Source: Nostoc sp. LEGE 12450
GTDB lineage: Bacteria > Cyanobacteriota > Cyanobacteriia > Cyanobacteriales > Nostocaceae
Assembly (NCBI RefSeq): GCF_015206895.1
Contig: NZ_JADEXU010000070.1
Coordinates: forward strand, 1 to 39,473
Direction of reading: 5' to 3'
Length of the DNA: 39,473 nucleotides
The notes under the pieces were generated by a model that made no database searches, had not been told where the DNA came from, and saw nothing but the letters and a program-made list of their open reading frames with translations. The first letter of the stretch is position 1. Each line of letters begins with the position of its first letter. The translations under genes were made by a program, and so were the position numbers. This document shows, piece after piece, positions 1 through 9,131 of the stretch.

Positions 1-1319
1 GCGCTCAGGTTAGCACGGCTCAGGTCGGCACCGCTCAGGTTTCGCCCCTCAGATGGCTGATTGACAATTTCCCACACCAAACGCCATTTGTTATCAATTC
101 TTGTTGCTTCGTCAATAACTGCACGGCGCAGGTTAGCATCGCTCAGGTTAGCATCGCTCAGGTTAGCACCGCTCAGTTTAGCACGGCTCAGGTTAGCACC
201 GCTCAGTTTAGCACGGCTCAGGTTAGCACCGCTCAGTTTAGCATCGCTCAGGTTTCGCCCCTCAGATGGCTGATTGACAATTTCCCACACCAAACGCCAT
301 TTGTTATCAATTCTTGTTGCTTTGTCAATAACTGCACGGTTCAGGTTAGCATCGCTCAGGTCGGCATCGCTCAGGTCGGCACCGCTTAGGTTAGCACCGC
401 TCAGGTTATCACCGCTCAGGTTGGCACCGCTCAGGTTGGCACCGCTCAGGTTAGCACCGCTCAGGTTAGCACCGCTCAGGTCGGCACCGCTCAGGTTTCG
501 CCCCTCAGATGGCTGATTGACAATTTCCCACACCAAACGCCATTTGTTATCAATTCTTGTTGCTTCGTCAATAACTGCACGGCTCAGGTTAGCACCGCTC
601 AGGTTAGCACGGCTCAGGTCCGCACGGCTCAGGTCCGCACGGCTCAGGTCCGCACCGCTCAGGTCCGCACCGCTCAGGTCCGCACCGCTCAGGTCAGCAT
701 CGCTCATGTATGCATCGCTCAGGTTAGCACCGCTCATGTATGCAGCACTCATGTATGCAGCGCTCATGTATGCAGCGCTCAGGTTAGCATCGCTCAGGTT
801 AGCATCGCTCAGGTTAGCATCGCTCAGGTTAGCAGCGCTCAGGTTTCGCCCCTTAAATGGCTGATTAACAATTTCCCACACCAAACGCCATTTGTTATCA
901 ATTCTTGTTGCTTCGTCAATAACTGCATGGCGCAGGTTAGCATAGCTCAGGTTAGTATCGCTCAGGTTAGTATCGCTCAGGTTAGCATCGCTCAGGTTAG
1001 CAGCGCTCAGGTTAGCATAGCTCAGGTTAGCATAGCTCAGGTTAGCATCGCTCAGGTTAGCATCGCTCAGGTTAGCAGCGCTCAGGTTAGCAGCGCTCAG
1101 GTTAGCAGCGCTCAGGTTAGCAGCGCTCAGTTTAGCAGCACTCAGGTTAGCAGCGCTTAGATTAGCAGCACTCAGGTTAGCACGGCTCAAGTTAGTATCG
1201 CTCAGGTTAGCAGCGCTCAGGTTAGCACCGCTCAGGTTAGCAGCGCTCAGGTTAGCAGCGCTCAGGTTTGTACTTCTTAAATCAGCACCACTTAAATCAG
1301 CACCACTTAAATTACGACT
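1..1319 (-). repeat. 15-bp tandem repeats encoding pentapeptides
   Basis: Dozens of head-to-tail 15-bp units, read on + as CTCAGGTTAGCACCG-like, encode A(N/D)LS(G/R/A). They are organised into higher-order modules bounded by near-identical linkers at about 30-120, 244-333, 487-576 and 835-924, with module lengths of 213, 243 and 348 bp, all multiples of three. The same unit continues at 39184-39473. The near-identity at DNA level points to recent unequal recombination. Confidence 0.9.
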
Positions 1320-2540
1320 CTCAAATGCCTGACTAAGAATGTCTTGCACCAACCTCCATTTATGATCAGTTGGAGGTGTTAGCCAAACTAGCCCAATTGT
1401 ATTGTTTTCAGGTATGCCAGTAATTGACGAAGATGGAGACTCAGGATCAGCACCATAAAATGTTGTTAAAGGTTTAGACCAGTCAGCAAAAGTGGCATAG
1501 CCTCTGATTAATTTTAGAGCTTGTTCAATTTCTACATCTTGCTTATGGCGTGCCAAAGCATCTTGGTTAAACAATAGCAAGCCATCAAATAGTAAACGCA
1601 TCCCTTCAGTGTATACAGGAATTCCCTGCTTTACAGCCTGTAATAAGCAACTTCGAGCTAACTTAACTCTTGGCAAGTCATTTGAGCGAAGTAGAAACCA
1701 AGAATGAATTACCGCAGTATCTGGTAGCCAAGGAATTAATTTAACAAATTTATTTACCCATTGAGTTAGACGCTCGTCATCTCCTACTTTTAATAAATAA
1801 TAACCACCAATTGTCGCCCCCAGTGTTTCAAAACTTTCCTCGGATAGCAATCTCTCAATAAACTTAACTCCAACAACTTTTGCAGATATAATATTTCCAG
1901 AGATCAGGTAGCTTAGTAGAGTCTCTGCTTCTTGATTGTTGTGACTGCTAACAATTATACCAATATCACCAAAGTTAGGATCATTATCTGATAGAGTAAC
2001 TACTACATTAAGATGACTTTCTGGAGGCAAAGCAATAAAATGCCAAGGTGTTTGTGAACCACCGATCTGCAAAAGCCAAAGTTTGTTTTGAGGCAATTCA
2101 AGTGGAAACTTAACAGTTATCTCATTTTGAGGCAACTTCCATTTAGTAGTCCATCTTTCAACTTTCCAAGTCTTTTGCTCATGACTCCATAACCGCTGCC
2201 AAATTGAGGGTATTTGAGAAATTTTTTGCTCTGTATTAGAGGTGTAAGTATTTCCTAGAAATTCATGCCACTCCAACTGTTGGTTAGTTGATGACATCAA
2301 TGGCAGTACAACTTCCTTATGTTGATTCTCTTCTATATAAGTTTTAGTTTTAATTATTTTACCAGAAGGTAAATTTGCTTTTATTAAATATTTACCCGCT
2401 TGTAGCTGAATATCTTGATTTCTATTGACTAAAATTGACAACTCGGCAACAGATTCCATCTCACTATTGATCACCTCAATATGAACGGGTGCATTAGTAA
2501 TTGATTCTTTGCCTAATAATTTCAACCGGAGATTGCTCAT
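1..2540 (-). CDS. Large pentapeptide-repeat protein, partial at window edge
   Basis: The reading frame starts at ATG 2540 and stays open to position 1, so the 3' end lies beyond the window edge. Residues 1 to about 405 are a non-repeat, beta-rich region that begins with a domain resembling the C-terminus of the upstream caspase (pattern V-x-I...AEL-x-I...AG-x-Y). From about 1319 downwards the protein is almost entirely A(N/D)LSx pentads, which fold as a right-handed quadrilateral beta-helix in this family. The pentads are broken four times here by a linker of about 30 residues containing IDNKWRLVWEIVNQPSEGRN; a diverged copy (DHKWRLVQDILSQ) precedes the first pentads. The start overlaps the caspase stop by one base (TGATG), implying translational coupling. 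The likely C-terminus is the fragment at 39052-39473. The biochemical role is unknown; a scaffold or sensor role in the operon is inference. Confidence 0.85.
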   Translation of the reverse strand, partial: MSNLRLKLLGKESITNAPVHIEVINSEMESVAELSILVNRNQDIQLQAGKYLIKANLPSGKIIKTKTYIEENQHKEVVLPLMSSTNQQLEWHEFLGNTYTSNTEQKISQIPSIWQRLWSHEQKTWKVERWTTKWKLPQNEITVKFPLELPQNKLWLLQIGGSQTPWHFIALPPESHLNVVVTLSDNDPNFGDIGIIVSSHNNQEAETLLSYLISGNIISAKVVGVKFIERLLSEESFETLGATIGGYYLLKVGDDERLTQWVNKFVKLIPWLPDTAVIHSWFLLRSNDLPRVKLARSCLLQAVKQGIPVYTEGMRLLFDGLLLFNQDALARHKQDVEIEQALKLIRGYATFADWSKPLTTFYGADPESPSSSITGIPENNTIGLVWLTPPTDHKWRLVQDILSQAFESRNLSGADLSGADLRSTNLSAANLSAANLSGANLSAANLSDTNLSRANLSAANLSAANLSAAKLSAANLSAANLSAANLSAANLSDANLSDANLSYANLSYANLSAANLSDANLSDTNLSDTNLSYANLRHAVIDEATRIDNKWRLVWEIVNQPFKGRNLSAANLSDANLSDANLSDANLSAAYMSAAYMSAAYMSGANLSDAYMSDADLSGADLSGADLSGADLSRADLSRADLSRANLSGANLSRAVIDEATRIDNKWRLVWEIVNQPSEGRNLSGADLSGANLSGANLSGANLSGANLSGDNLSGANLSGADLSDADLSDANLNRAVIDKATRIDNKWRLVWEIVNQPSEGRNLSDAKLSGANLSRAKLSGANLSRAKLSGANLSDANLSDANLRRAVIDEATRIDNKWRLVWEIVNQPSEGRNLSGADLSRANLS

Positions 2541-3694
2541 CAAATAGCCTTAACCTTAAATCTTACTACCACTTTCTCGTAGGGAGTAGTTGCCCATAAA
2601 TCTTCATCATTAGGATTATGATATTGCCTTGTTGGGAATTGGGCACAAGCCATATACATACCAGCTTCAATTTCAGCTTCCCAGTCTCCCGATTTTGGCG
2701 GTACACGCTGCTTACATACTAATGAATCTTTGCGAATGTAAAGTTCAGCTAAATCTGAAGCACTATCAGGAATCAAACCAATAGTTACAGAAACTTTAGG
2801 TGTTGTCTTCAGTATATGGATAGTAGCATCATCTGAATACTCTCCATCAAACACAGGTGTTTGATGATACTTAAGTTCGAGGCTTTCATTTTGTTGCTTT
2901 ATTATCTCACGTACAGCATTACTTAAAGCGTCAGTGGTAACAACCCACCTAGCTTTTCCTTCTTTATCCTGGATACGCTTGCTACCAAGTCCTTTAAGGC
3001 TCTGAATGAGCGCATCTGTAAAGCGGCTAACACTATTTTTTTCTCCAAACGCTTTGAGTCCGAGGGATGTAGCATACAATATCCGTGCAGTTCTGCGATA
3101 GCGCATATTATCTAAATTAAAATCAATTAAAGCTTGAGCATCTGCTATAGGTAATTTTGATAGTTCATCTGAAAATTGTTGACACGAGTCTATAAAATAA
3201 CATTGTACGCCCGCCTTGCATTGAACCATCCCTTGGTAGGTCAGCCGAAAATTGATGGCATTTTCTAGAATTCTATTCGGACTTGCGCCAAAATCTTCTG
3301 CCAACAGCAATTGGTAATTTTTAACAACACCATGACCGCAGAAGTAGAATATTGCCACGTTATTCTCGTTGGTATCACATCGCTTGTACCACAGGTCAAA
3401 TGCTTTTTTAATATTTCCCATTGTCGCCGCATCTACTAGGATCTGATTGTCATCTTTTGACGACAATAGCAACTCAACACTACCGAGTGGTACATAAGAA
3501 TCCTTTAAATTTTCTAGTATCCAATCTGCAAATGTTTTTGCTGATATGGGTGGCGAGGTAAGTTGTTTTAATCCCATCGGGTTGTCGAGTATTGGTCCTT
3601 CACCATTGAGGAGATGAGGATATTTGCCAACACCAATAATAAAAACATGTGTTTGTGGTTTTCCTGCCTCAATATTTTCAAATATAGTCGTCAT
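2540..3694 (-). CDS. Caspase-like (C14) peptidase with C-terminal beta domain
   Basis: 384 residues. The N-terminal half is a caspase/metacaspase fold: first strand HVFIIGVGKYP (16-26), the catalytic His in FYFCGHGVV (H121) and the catalytic Cys at the end of the next hydrophobic strand in CYFIDSCQQ (C171). The last 90 or so residues are a separate beta-rich domain ending in VVVRFKVKAI. That domain resembles the N-terminus of the downstream pentapeptide protein. There is no STAND ATPase or WD40 sensor in the same chain, unlike the caspase at 28059. The start overlaps the hydrolase stop by 4 bp (ATGA) and the stop overlaps the pentapeptide start by 1 bp, so the three are one translationally coupled operon. 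In bacterial conflict systems such caspases are protease effectors activated by partners. The substrate is unknown. Confidence 0.88.
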   Translation of the reverse strand: MTTIFENIEAGKPQTHVFIIGVGKYPHLLNGEGPILDNPMGLKQLTSPPISAKTFADWILENLKDSYVPLGSVELLLSSKDDNQILVDAATMGNIKKAFDLWYKRCDTNENNVAIFYFCGHGVVKNYQLLLAEDFGASPNRILENAINFRLTYQGMVQCKAGVQCYFIDSCQQFSDELSKLPIADAQALIDFNLDNMRYRRTARILYATSLGLKAFGEKNSVSRFTDALIQSLKGLGSKRIQDKEGKARWVVTTDALSNAVREIIKQQNESLELKYHQTPVFDGEYSDDATIHILKTTPKVSVTIGLIPDSASDLAELYIRKDSLVCKQRVPPKSGDWEAEIEAGMYMACAQFPTRQYHNPNDEDLWATTPYEKVVVRFKVKAI

Positions 3695-4887
3695 GAGTTT
3701 AAATCTCGAATTTTTTCAGCTAGTCGTTCGTGGAATATTGGTAAGTTAAAGTAAGTGTTATGGGCTGCAACTAATACGTTTCCTGTACGGTACTCAAAAT
3801 CTTTTACTCCCTCAAATACACTCTCTGTCGCAAACCCCAAAAAATCATTAAAATCAAACACATTTATCCATCGATGGACGTTTGCTGGTTTCGATACACG
3901 ATTCACTTCTGAGTTGGCTGTTACTGTTTCATCACTAACGTGAAAAAGTTTCATTTCTTCAAATAAAGCCACTTGAGAGCCAACAGTAACTAGCACATCA
4001 ACCTCAATATCTGGGCGAAAATGCGTGAGTATGTCATAAATTATATTCCCACCCATACTGTGGGCAACGACAATTAATTTATCGTCTTCAATATTTATTA
4101 AATTTTTCGCTTCTAGCAGTGTGTCAACAATTTCTTTGACGATATCTCCTGGTTTATCTTCAACTCCACGTTTGCTCAAATACACAAAAACATCACCCAT
4201 AAAATTGGCTATTTCTCCCTTGAGAATATTACGAATCTTATTGGTGACAGGTTTACCTGCCCAACTCATGACATTGCTCCTGAAGCGACTTGCCCCTTTT
4301 CTAATCGGATTCCAATTTTCATTGGAACCAAAAACTTCCCACTGGGGCGAATCTTCGGTATTGTAAACTGTATGTGACTCCCACTTATTAATTTCTTCCG
4401 GTAAATCTCGCAGAAATTGTTGATCGTTTTCTATATTATTCAGCCAATCAGGATGGGGATTATATTTCGCATAGTTCACAGCACGCACTGCTAAATCTGC
4501 CAAATCCTCAGCTTGTGACTTATTTACACCCGATGCACTGACAGCCCAGAGTAAGTCAATTACATCTGCAAGAGATTTTTTTGCTACTTCCAAAAGCACT
4601 GTATCTGGGTTCAGTTCTTGCTCAAGCTGAATCTGATTGATTAAAATTAATGGTAATTCATCCTCAGAACCAAGTTCCTCAATAGCACTTTGGGTAAGTG
4701 ATTTTTTCTCCCAAGCAAACTTGACTCCATAATCGCCCCAATAGGGGTTGAAAATTATAACATTATCTGGATTTTGGACTATCTCTTTTAAGAGAAACTT
4801 TTGAAACAGAGCGTTACGATGATTAATCTCTTTGTCATAACTCACACCTTGGCGAACATTTACTCCGTGGACAAATACGAGCGGCAT
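3691..4887 (-). CDS. Alpha/beta-hydrolase (lipase/esterase-like)
   Basis: 398 residues, first gene of the operon. It begins directly with a strand and oxyanion-type HG (PLVFVHGVN, 2-10). The nucleophile elbow is VVAHSMGG (273-280), giving Ser277 as the likely nucleophile. An Asp in NVFDFNDFL (about 343-351) and the His in AAHNTYF (H376) complete a plausible Ser-Asp-His triad. No signal peptide is visible, so it probably acts in the cytoplasm. The long insert between strand 1 and the elbow (about residues 60-240) could be a lid or partner-binding region. The fold is confident from the motifs. Substrate (lipid, peptide or small ester) cannot be read from the sequence. Stop and caspase start overlap in ATGA. 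Confidence 0.85.
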   Translation of the reverse strand: MPLVFVHGVNVRQGVSYDKEINHRNALFQKFLLKEIVQNPDNVIIFNPYWGDYGVKFAWEKKSLTQSAIEELGSEDELPLILINQIQLEQELNPDTVLLEVAKKSLADVIDLLWAVSASGVNKSQAEDLADLAVRAVNYAKYNPHPDWLNNIENDQQFLRDLPEEINKWESHTVYNTEDSPQWEVFGSNENWNPIRKGASRFRSNVMSWAGKPVTNKIRNILKGEIANFMGDVFVYLSKRGVEDKPGDIVKEIVDTLLEAKNLINIEDDKLIVVAHSMGGNIIYDILTHFRPDIEVDVLVTVGSQVALFEEMKLFHVSDETVTANSEVNRVSKPANVHRWINVFDFNDFLGFATESVFEGVKDFEYRTGNVLVAAHNTYFNLPIFHERLAEKIRDLNS

Positions 4888-5191
4888 AATTTACCTTTTG
4901 CTCTGATGCACTTACACACATCTTACCCCGTTTAGGACTTACCCTCTTTTGTTACCTTCGGAAAAAAATTAGCAATAAAATTAACTAGCAATAGGGAAAC
5001 TGACTGGAGAAGCTCGAAAATCATTCATGAAGTCAATTAATTTCAAAAATCAATGTTTCTATGCCAGGTATTTTAAATACTGTGAGCCAAGGTTGAATCA
5101 AACAGTAAAAGATATAAGATTGAATAATTAATCTCAGGTTATTCAAGGCACTCTTCCATGTAGTGCCGGACTCCCAATAAGGATGCTTAGA

Positions 5192-5369
5192 TTTACCTTA
5201 TGTTTACCTTGTAAATACCTTGGAGATGCCATTTATTTACCTTATTTTTGGCAGAATAACGAGCATTTTGAAAAATCTTCATTTTGGGCAACAGTAAATC
5301 CTTATATCTGCCATTGATTTACCTTATAAATGCCTTTTTTGAGAAAATCCTTATAAATACCTTATAAAT
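5192..5369. repeat. Array of degenerate 14-bp direct repeats (TTTACCTTATAAAT)
   Basis: About eight same-orientation copies resembling TTTACCTTATAAAT occur, at about 5192, 5203, 5213, 5236, 5296, 5318, 5345 and 5356, the last two overlapping. The stretch is AT-rich and lies 300-480 bp upstream of the hydrolase operon. Such arrays can be regulator-binding sites or iterons. No function is shown by the sequence. Confidence 0.6.
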
Positions 5370-5512
5370 TTCATTCGAGTAAATTAATGCTTGTGATTTG
5401 AACTAAAAAATGAGATTTTAACTCATGATATGCTTCAGAAATGAGTATCCAGTTTATAGTTCACTTTTAATATTCGAGTTTTTTTACTCATAATGATTAT
5501 CGTTTAGGGGAT

Positions 5513-5551
5513 GAAAGGAGGGATAAGATCGTCGCTCTTATCCCTCCTTTC
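5513..5551. repeat. Perfect 15-bp inverted repeat (strong hairpin)
   Basis: GAAAGGAGGGATAAG at 5513-5527 pairs perfectly with 5537-5551 around a 9-nt loop. Flanking ATAATGATTAT and GATTATCATTAT extend the pairing imperfectly. No clean T-run follows on either strand, so a classical terminator is uncertain. Two HIP1 octamers follow at about 5592 and 5611. Confidence 0.7.
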
Positions 5552-6086
5552 AGTTTGATTATCATTATTATTCAGCTACGATTTGAGTAGGCGATCGCCC
5601 AACAACAGAGCGATCGCTTGGACAATGAAATACTTTATTTTTACTCAGATATCTACTAAAACAAAAGTTTTGAACCATAACATGGGCATTTGAACCATAT
5701 TTTGAATTGAAAGTTCAAGTTAGAGCAATTTTTTCAGAGATTTTTTGTGCAAGTTTTGTCCAATTGTGTTTTTCCAACTCATTTTCTAGTTATGCTTCAG
5801 AATTTCAACTCTCTCTCATGTATGAATGCAAAGTTTAATTTTGCGATTGGCGCAAAAGCCTGAATTTTCGTTAACTTTTTTCCAATTTATGATTCAGAAT
5901 TTTTCTCACATTATGATTCAAAGGACAATGCTTTGGGTGCGAAGTTTTTCGGAAGCCAAAAAAATTAGTATGATTTCGCCACCTGCACATAGAAAATCTT
6001 TAGGGAGCGGGAGCAAGATGTCTATCGATAGTCCCGATTTTCAATCGATATAGTCGGATGAGGTTTGGCTTTGAGATCCACAGTGA

Positions 6087-6350
6087 TGCTTATCAGAACA
6101 GAAGCAAAATTTAGCAGAAGCCGCAAAAGAAATTCAGCAACTCCTTTACCAGTTATCTCAGGCTAACTCAACGACAAATGAAGAAGTTACAGAAGCAATC
6201 CTTCAAGAGATTAAACGAAATCCAACACTGAAAGTGAAGTTACAATCTGCCTTAAAAGTTGGTGGATTGGAAGCACTGAAAGCAATCTTTAATCACCCGC
6301 TATTTAACATTCCTGCTGAAACAATAAAAGGATGGCTGGAAGCTGAATAA
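6087..6350 (+). pseudogene. Orphan C-terminal fragment of a cyanobacterial helical protein
   Basis: An open frame of 87 codons begins right after a TGA (6084-6086), has no start codon, and ends at TAA 6348-6350. It reads EQKQNLAEAAKEIQQLL...EEVTEAILQEIKRNPTLK...ALKVGGLEALKAIFNHPLFN...GWLEAE. This matches from memory the conserved C-terminal helical tail found on many Nostoc proteins, where it follows pentapeptide or effector domains. Nothing of the N-terminal part can be recognised upstream, so it is most likely a decayed gene end. Confidence 0.65.
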
Positions 6351-6464
6351 GCGGTCGCTATGATCGGTTAGTAGGACTATAGCGATATAGTCCTGCTACT
6401 ATAAAGCAGACCGAAAGTCTTTCCAAATTTTTAGTTTATAAAGGTTCGGCTACAATCAATTTTA

Positions 6465-9131
6465 TTATCGCTGCCCTTTACGAACCATACCTAGTCCATA
6501 TAAGTACAATTCAGTAACTGCATAGACACGAGGAGGGGGATCTTTGGGGCGAGAGCGTTCTGTCAGAATACCAGCTTCGACCATCATATCTTTGATGCGA
6601 CGAGCTGATTCGCCATCATGTACGTTCCATATTTCAGCTAACTTATTTTCATCAATAGGGGAACGTTCCCCTTGAAGTTTCTCTAAAAATTCTCTTAATT
6701 CAGGGTATTCATTCCTTACTTCAGCAACACGTTGCTGGGAAACATAAGGAAAAGCATCAATCAATGCTTTAGGACGTAAAGTTATCTCTGAACTATATTC
6801 TGTAGAAAATTCTTTTTCCTTTTGAACTGCTTCTTCTAAAAGCAATATTAAACTGCGTGGAAAACAATTATTATGACCGTCAGCAATACGGGTACGAACC
6901 CAATTATAAGTGTAAGCCTTTTTTGTGCGCCCCATTCGCTCACCCCATAAAGGATACAAACTTTGGCGCAGTTGTTCCTTCTCAATTACATTGAGTCGCT
7001 TTTCAGTAACTCCTAACTTTTTCTCTAAAGATTCCCTCAAAGAATTTGAGCTATTAAGAGCTTGACGAAGCACTAATCTCCAGAGATCAGCTTCTTCCCA
7101 ACGCAGCTGAAGTGAGCGTCCACTGTAATGTCCTGTATTGGTAAAATTGAGTTGATTCCAGATATCTTCGCGTAAAAATATCTTAGGTACAATCTGCTTA
7201 AAACTTGTCCCAATTTCCAACCACCATGCAAGTAATGCTTCAAGTGATCTTAATCGCCGATCATAATCAGCTTGGCTAGAACCAAAACCAGCATCTAACT
7301 CATCATAAAGTAACCACACTACCTGATTATTTTGGTGTAACCATCGGTCAATTAAACGTAATTCATCAGATGCTTGTGGTCGCTTACTTGGTATTGTTGA
7401 TCGTTCTACAAGCCATGAAACAATTTGAGTATGCAAAGGAATTTCTTCAGCGCTCAGTTCCACTAACTTTTCATCTAAACCAGATACTAAACGTAATTCT
7501 GGCTTATGATGGCAGAGTTGCAAAAGACTATAATTGAGCCAAAAAAATTGCCAGTCGTTCTCATCAACTTGCTGCTCATAGCTAGCCATATCGAGACTTT
7601 CAAGAATGGTGCTTGATACTCTAGGCTGACCATGACCTGGAATAAAATTAACATTATTTAAATTGACATCAGATTGAGCTAGGTCTTTTGCAGCATCAGG
7701 TTTTTCTACAAACAGTCGGAATAAAAGACTTTTACCAGTCCCTTTAGCACCACGAATTAGCCAAGTTTTATTACTTAAAAATTTAGGAAAATCCTCAGTC
7801 CGTTGAAAAATAGTTGGAATATCATTAGGTGCTAATTCCTGTGCTGTTGCTGCCTGAAATTGCAACTCCTTCAAAACCTTTTTTGGATCATCTATAGTTT
7901 TAGTTACAATACTAGTTTTAATATCTGGTAAACTGGCATCGATAGTATCAGCAATAGGTAAATAAGTATCTAGTAAACTCTTGGGTACATCATTAACTAG
8001 ACTAGACAAAGTTGCAATGTTGGGGTTGTAAAGAACTTCATAATAAAGTTGTCCAACAGTTATTTCTTCCGATAAACCCCAGTTATCTTCAATCCAACTT
8101 TCGACTTTATTTATCCAAATTTGATGCTGCTCAGATGCAACTGCTGGTACAGGTGTTAGTAAAAATTGAACATCTGGCTTACCCTGATATTTTTGTTGTT
8201 TACGAGCTGCTTGTACAACCCAACGCAATCCTTCAAAGCTCTGATCAGTAGGTGAAAAACAAATTATAGCAGTATCAGCTAAAGCGAACAGTGCTATAGC
8301 ACCTACATCATTAAATCCAGGTCGCGCATCAATTAAAATCACATCTGGATCTAGTTGTTCTTTAATATCTTCCATCAGTTGCTCAACTGCATTGTTACCA
8401 GACCTATAAAAAGAACGCATATCCAGGTCTGCTAACCGATGAATATAATTTTCGTCGTACTCTCCTACTGGAATTAAAAAAAGTTCGCCACGAGTTTGTA
8501 AATTTATTTGTCGGATACAATCAGCAATATTAGGAATGTTTTCTTCAGGTGTTAGAGAGCGTTGGTGTAGGTAATCTAAAACTCCTAATTGTTCTTGATT
8601 GTTATTTTCAATATCTTGCTGAAACATAATTGAAATTCCAGGAGCTTCTAAGTCGAAATCTACCATCACAACACGCCTATTACGCGTTGCTAGTATACCT
8701 CCTACTAACCCTAAAGCTGTAGAGCGACCTACACCTCCTTTGAAAGAATAAAAAGTCACAATTAAAGGTTTTTTAACACTATATTCATCTACTTCAACTG
8801 GCTGCTCAGGTTCTGGAGCCATTAAAATATCTGACCACAGAGGAAGTTGAATATATTGAGCAGGTTGTTCTGTTGCATCCTGTGGAGTTAATAATTCATA
8901 GCCAGCGATTGGATATTGACCTAGATGAAAATCTATACCTGATAGCAAATAATCAATATTCTCTTCACACTCAGTGAGTGACTTCCCTTCAAACCTACTT
9001 GTAATGATCCTAATTTTAAGCCAACCTAATGATGTATATTTAACTATCACCTCTGCTTGTGGGTCTTGAATACGTAACTCACGAATGAGGTAGTTATAAA
9101 TATTTTCAGATAATGCATTTATATCATTCAC
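6465..9131 (-). CDS. KGGVGR-variant ParA/MinD-like ATPase fused to second P-loop ATPase
   Basis: 888 residues. Region 1-115 is a small alpha/beta N-terminal domain. Residues 122-400 are a MinD/ParA-like ATPase with the variant Walker A KGGVGRST (131-138), MVDFDLEAPG (strand 2) and DVILIDARPGF (Walker B-like). A second ATPase module has Walker A GAKGTGKS (461-468) and Walker B VWLLYDELD (about 610). The C-terminal 250 residues are helical and probably winged-helix. Start is GTG 9131, overlapping the HEPN stop in TAGTG, so the two genes are coupled. This architecture occurs in cyanobacterial and actinobacterial conflict gene sets. I infer a nucleotide-dependent sensor or switch that controls the HEPN partner. 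It is not a partition protein; parA is separate. Confidence 0.85.
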   Translation of the reverse strand: MNDINALSENIYNYLIRELRIQDPQAEVIVKYTSLGWLKIRIITSRFEGKSLTECEENIDYLLSGIDFHLGQYPIAGYELLTPQDATEQPAQYIQLPLWSDILMAPEPEQPVEVDEYSVKKPLIVTFYSFKGGVGRSTALGLVGGILATRNRRVVMVDFDLEAPGISIMFQQDIENNNQEQLGVLDYLHQRSLTPEENIPNIADCIRQINLQTRGELFLIPVGEYDENYIHRLADLDMRSFYRSGNNAVEQLMEDIKEQLDPDVILIDARPGFNDVGAIALFALADTAIICFSPTDQSFEGLRWVVQAARKQQKYQGKPDVQFLLTPVPAVASEQHQIWINKVESWIEDNWGLSEEITVGQLYYEVLYNPNIATLSSLVNDVPKSLLDTYLPIADTIDASLPDIKTSIVTKTIDDPKKVLKELQFQAATAQELAPNDIPTIFQRTEDFPKFLSNKTWLIRGAKGTGKSLLFRLFVEKPDAAKDLAQSDVNLNNVNFIPGHGQPRVSSTILESLDMASYEQQVDENDWQFFWLNYSLLQLCHHKPELRLVSGLDEKLVELSAEEIPLHTQIVSWLVERSTIPSKRPQASDELRLIDRWLHQNNQVVWLLYDELDAGFGSSQADYDRRLRSLEALLAWWLEIGTSFKQIVPKIFLREDIWNQLNFTNTGHYSGRSLQLRWEEADLWRLVLRQALNSSNSLRESLEKKLGVTEKRLNVIEKEQLRQSLYPLWGERMGRTKKAYTYNWVRTRIADGHNNCFPRSLILLLEEAVQKEKEFSTEYSSEITLRPKALIDAFPYVSQQRVAEVRNEYPELREFLEKLQGERSPIDENKLAEIWNVHDGESARRIKDMMVEAGILTERSRPKDPPPRVYAVTELYLYGLGMVRKGQR

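Larger units (their letters stand above)
4888..6086. other. Long AT-rich non-coding stretch
   Basis: Apart from the repeat array and hairpin listed separately I see no credible gene here. Short motifs recur: TTTGAACCATA twice (about 5670-5700), and TATGCTTCAGAA or TATGATTCAGAA several times (about 5429-5925). Short open frames in the stretch lack protein-like composition. Confidence 0.5.

Noticed and set aside
61..1160. Plus-strand open frames rich in Leu/Arg/Ser/Pro or AQVSS repeats
   Set aside because: They are antisense shadows of the minus-strand 15-bp pentapeptide repeats.
5826..6053. 75-codon plus-strand frame
   Set aside because: No ribosome-binding site, no protein-like pattern, and it lies in AT-rich repeats.
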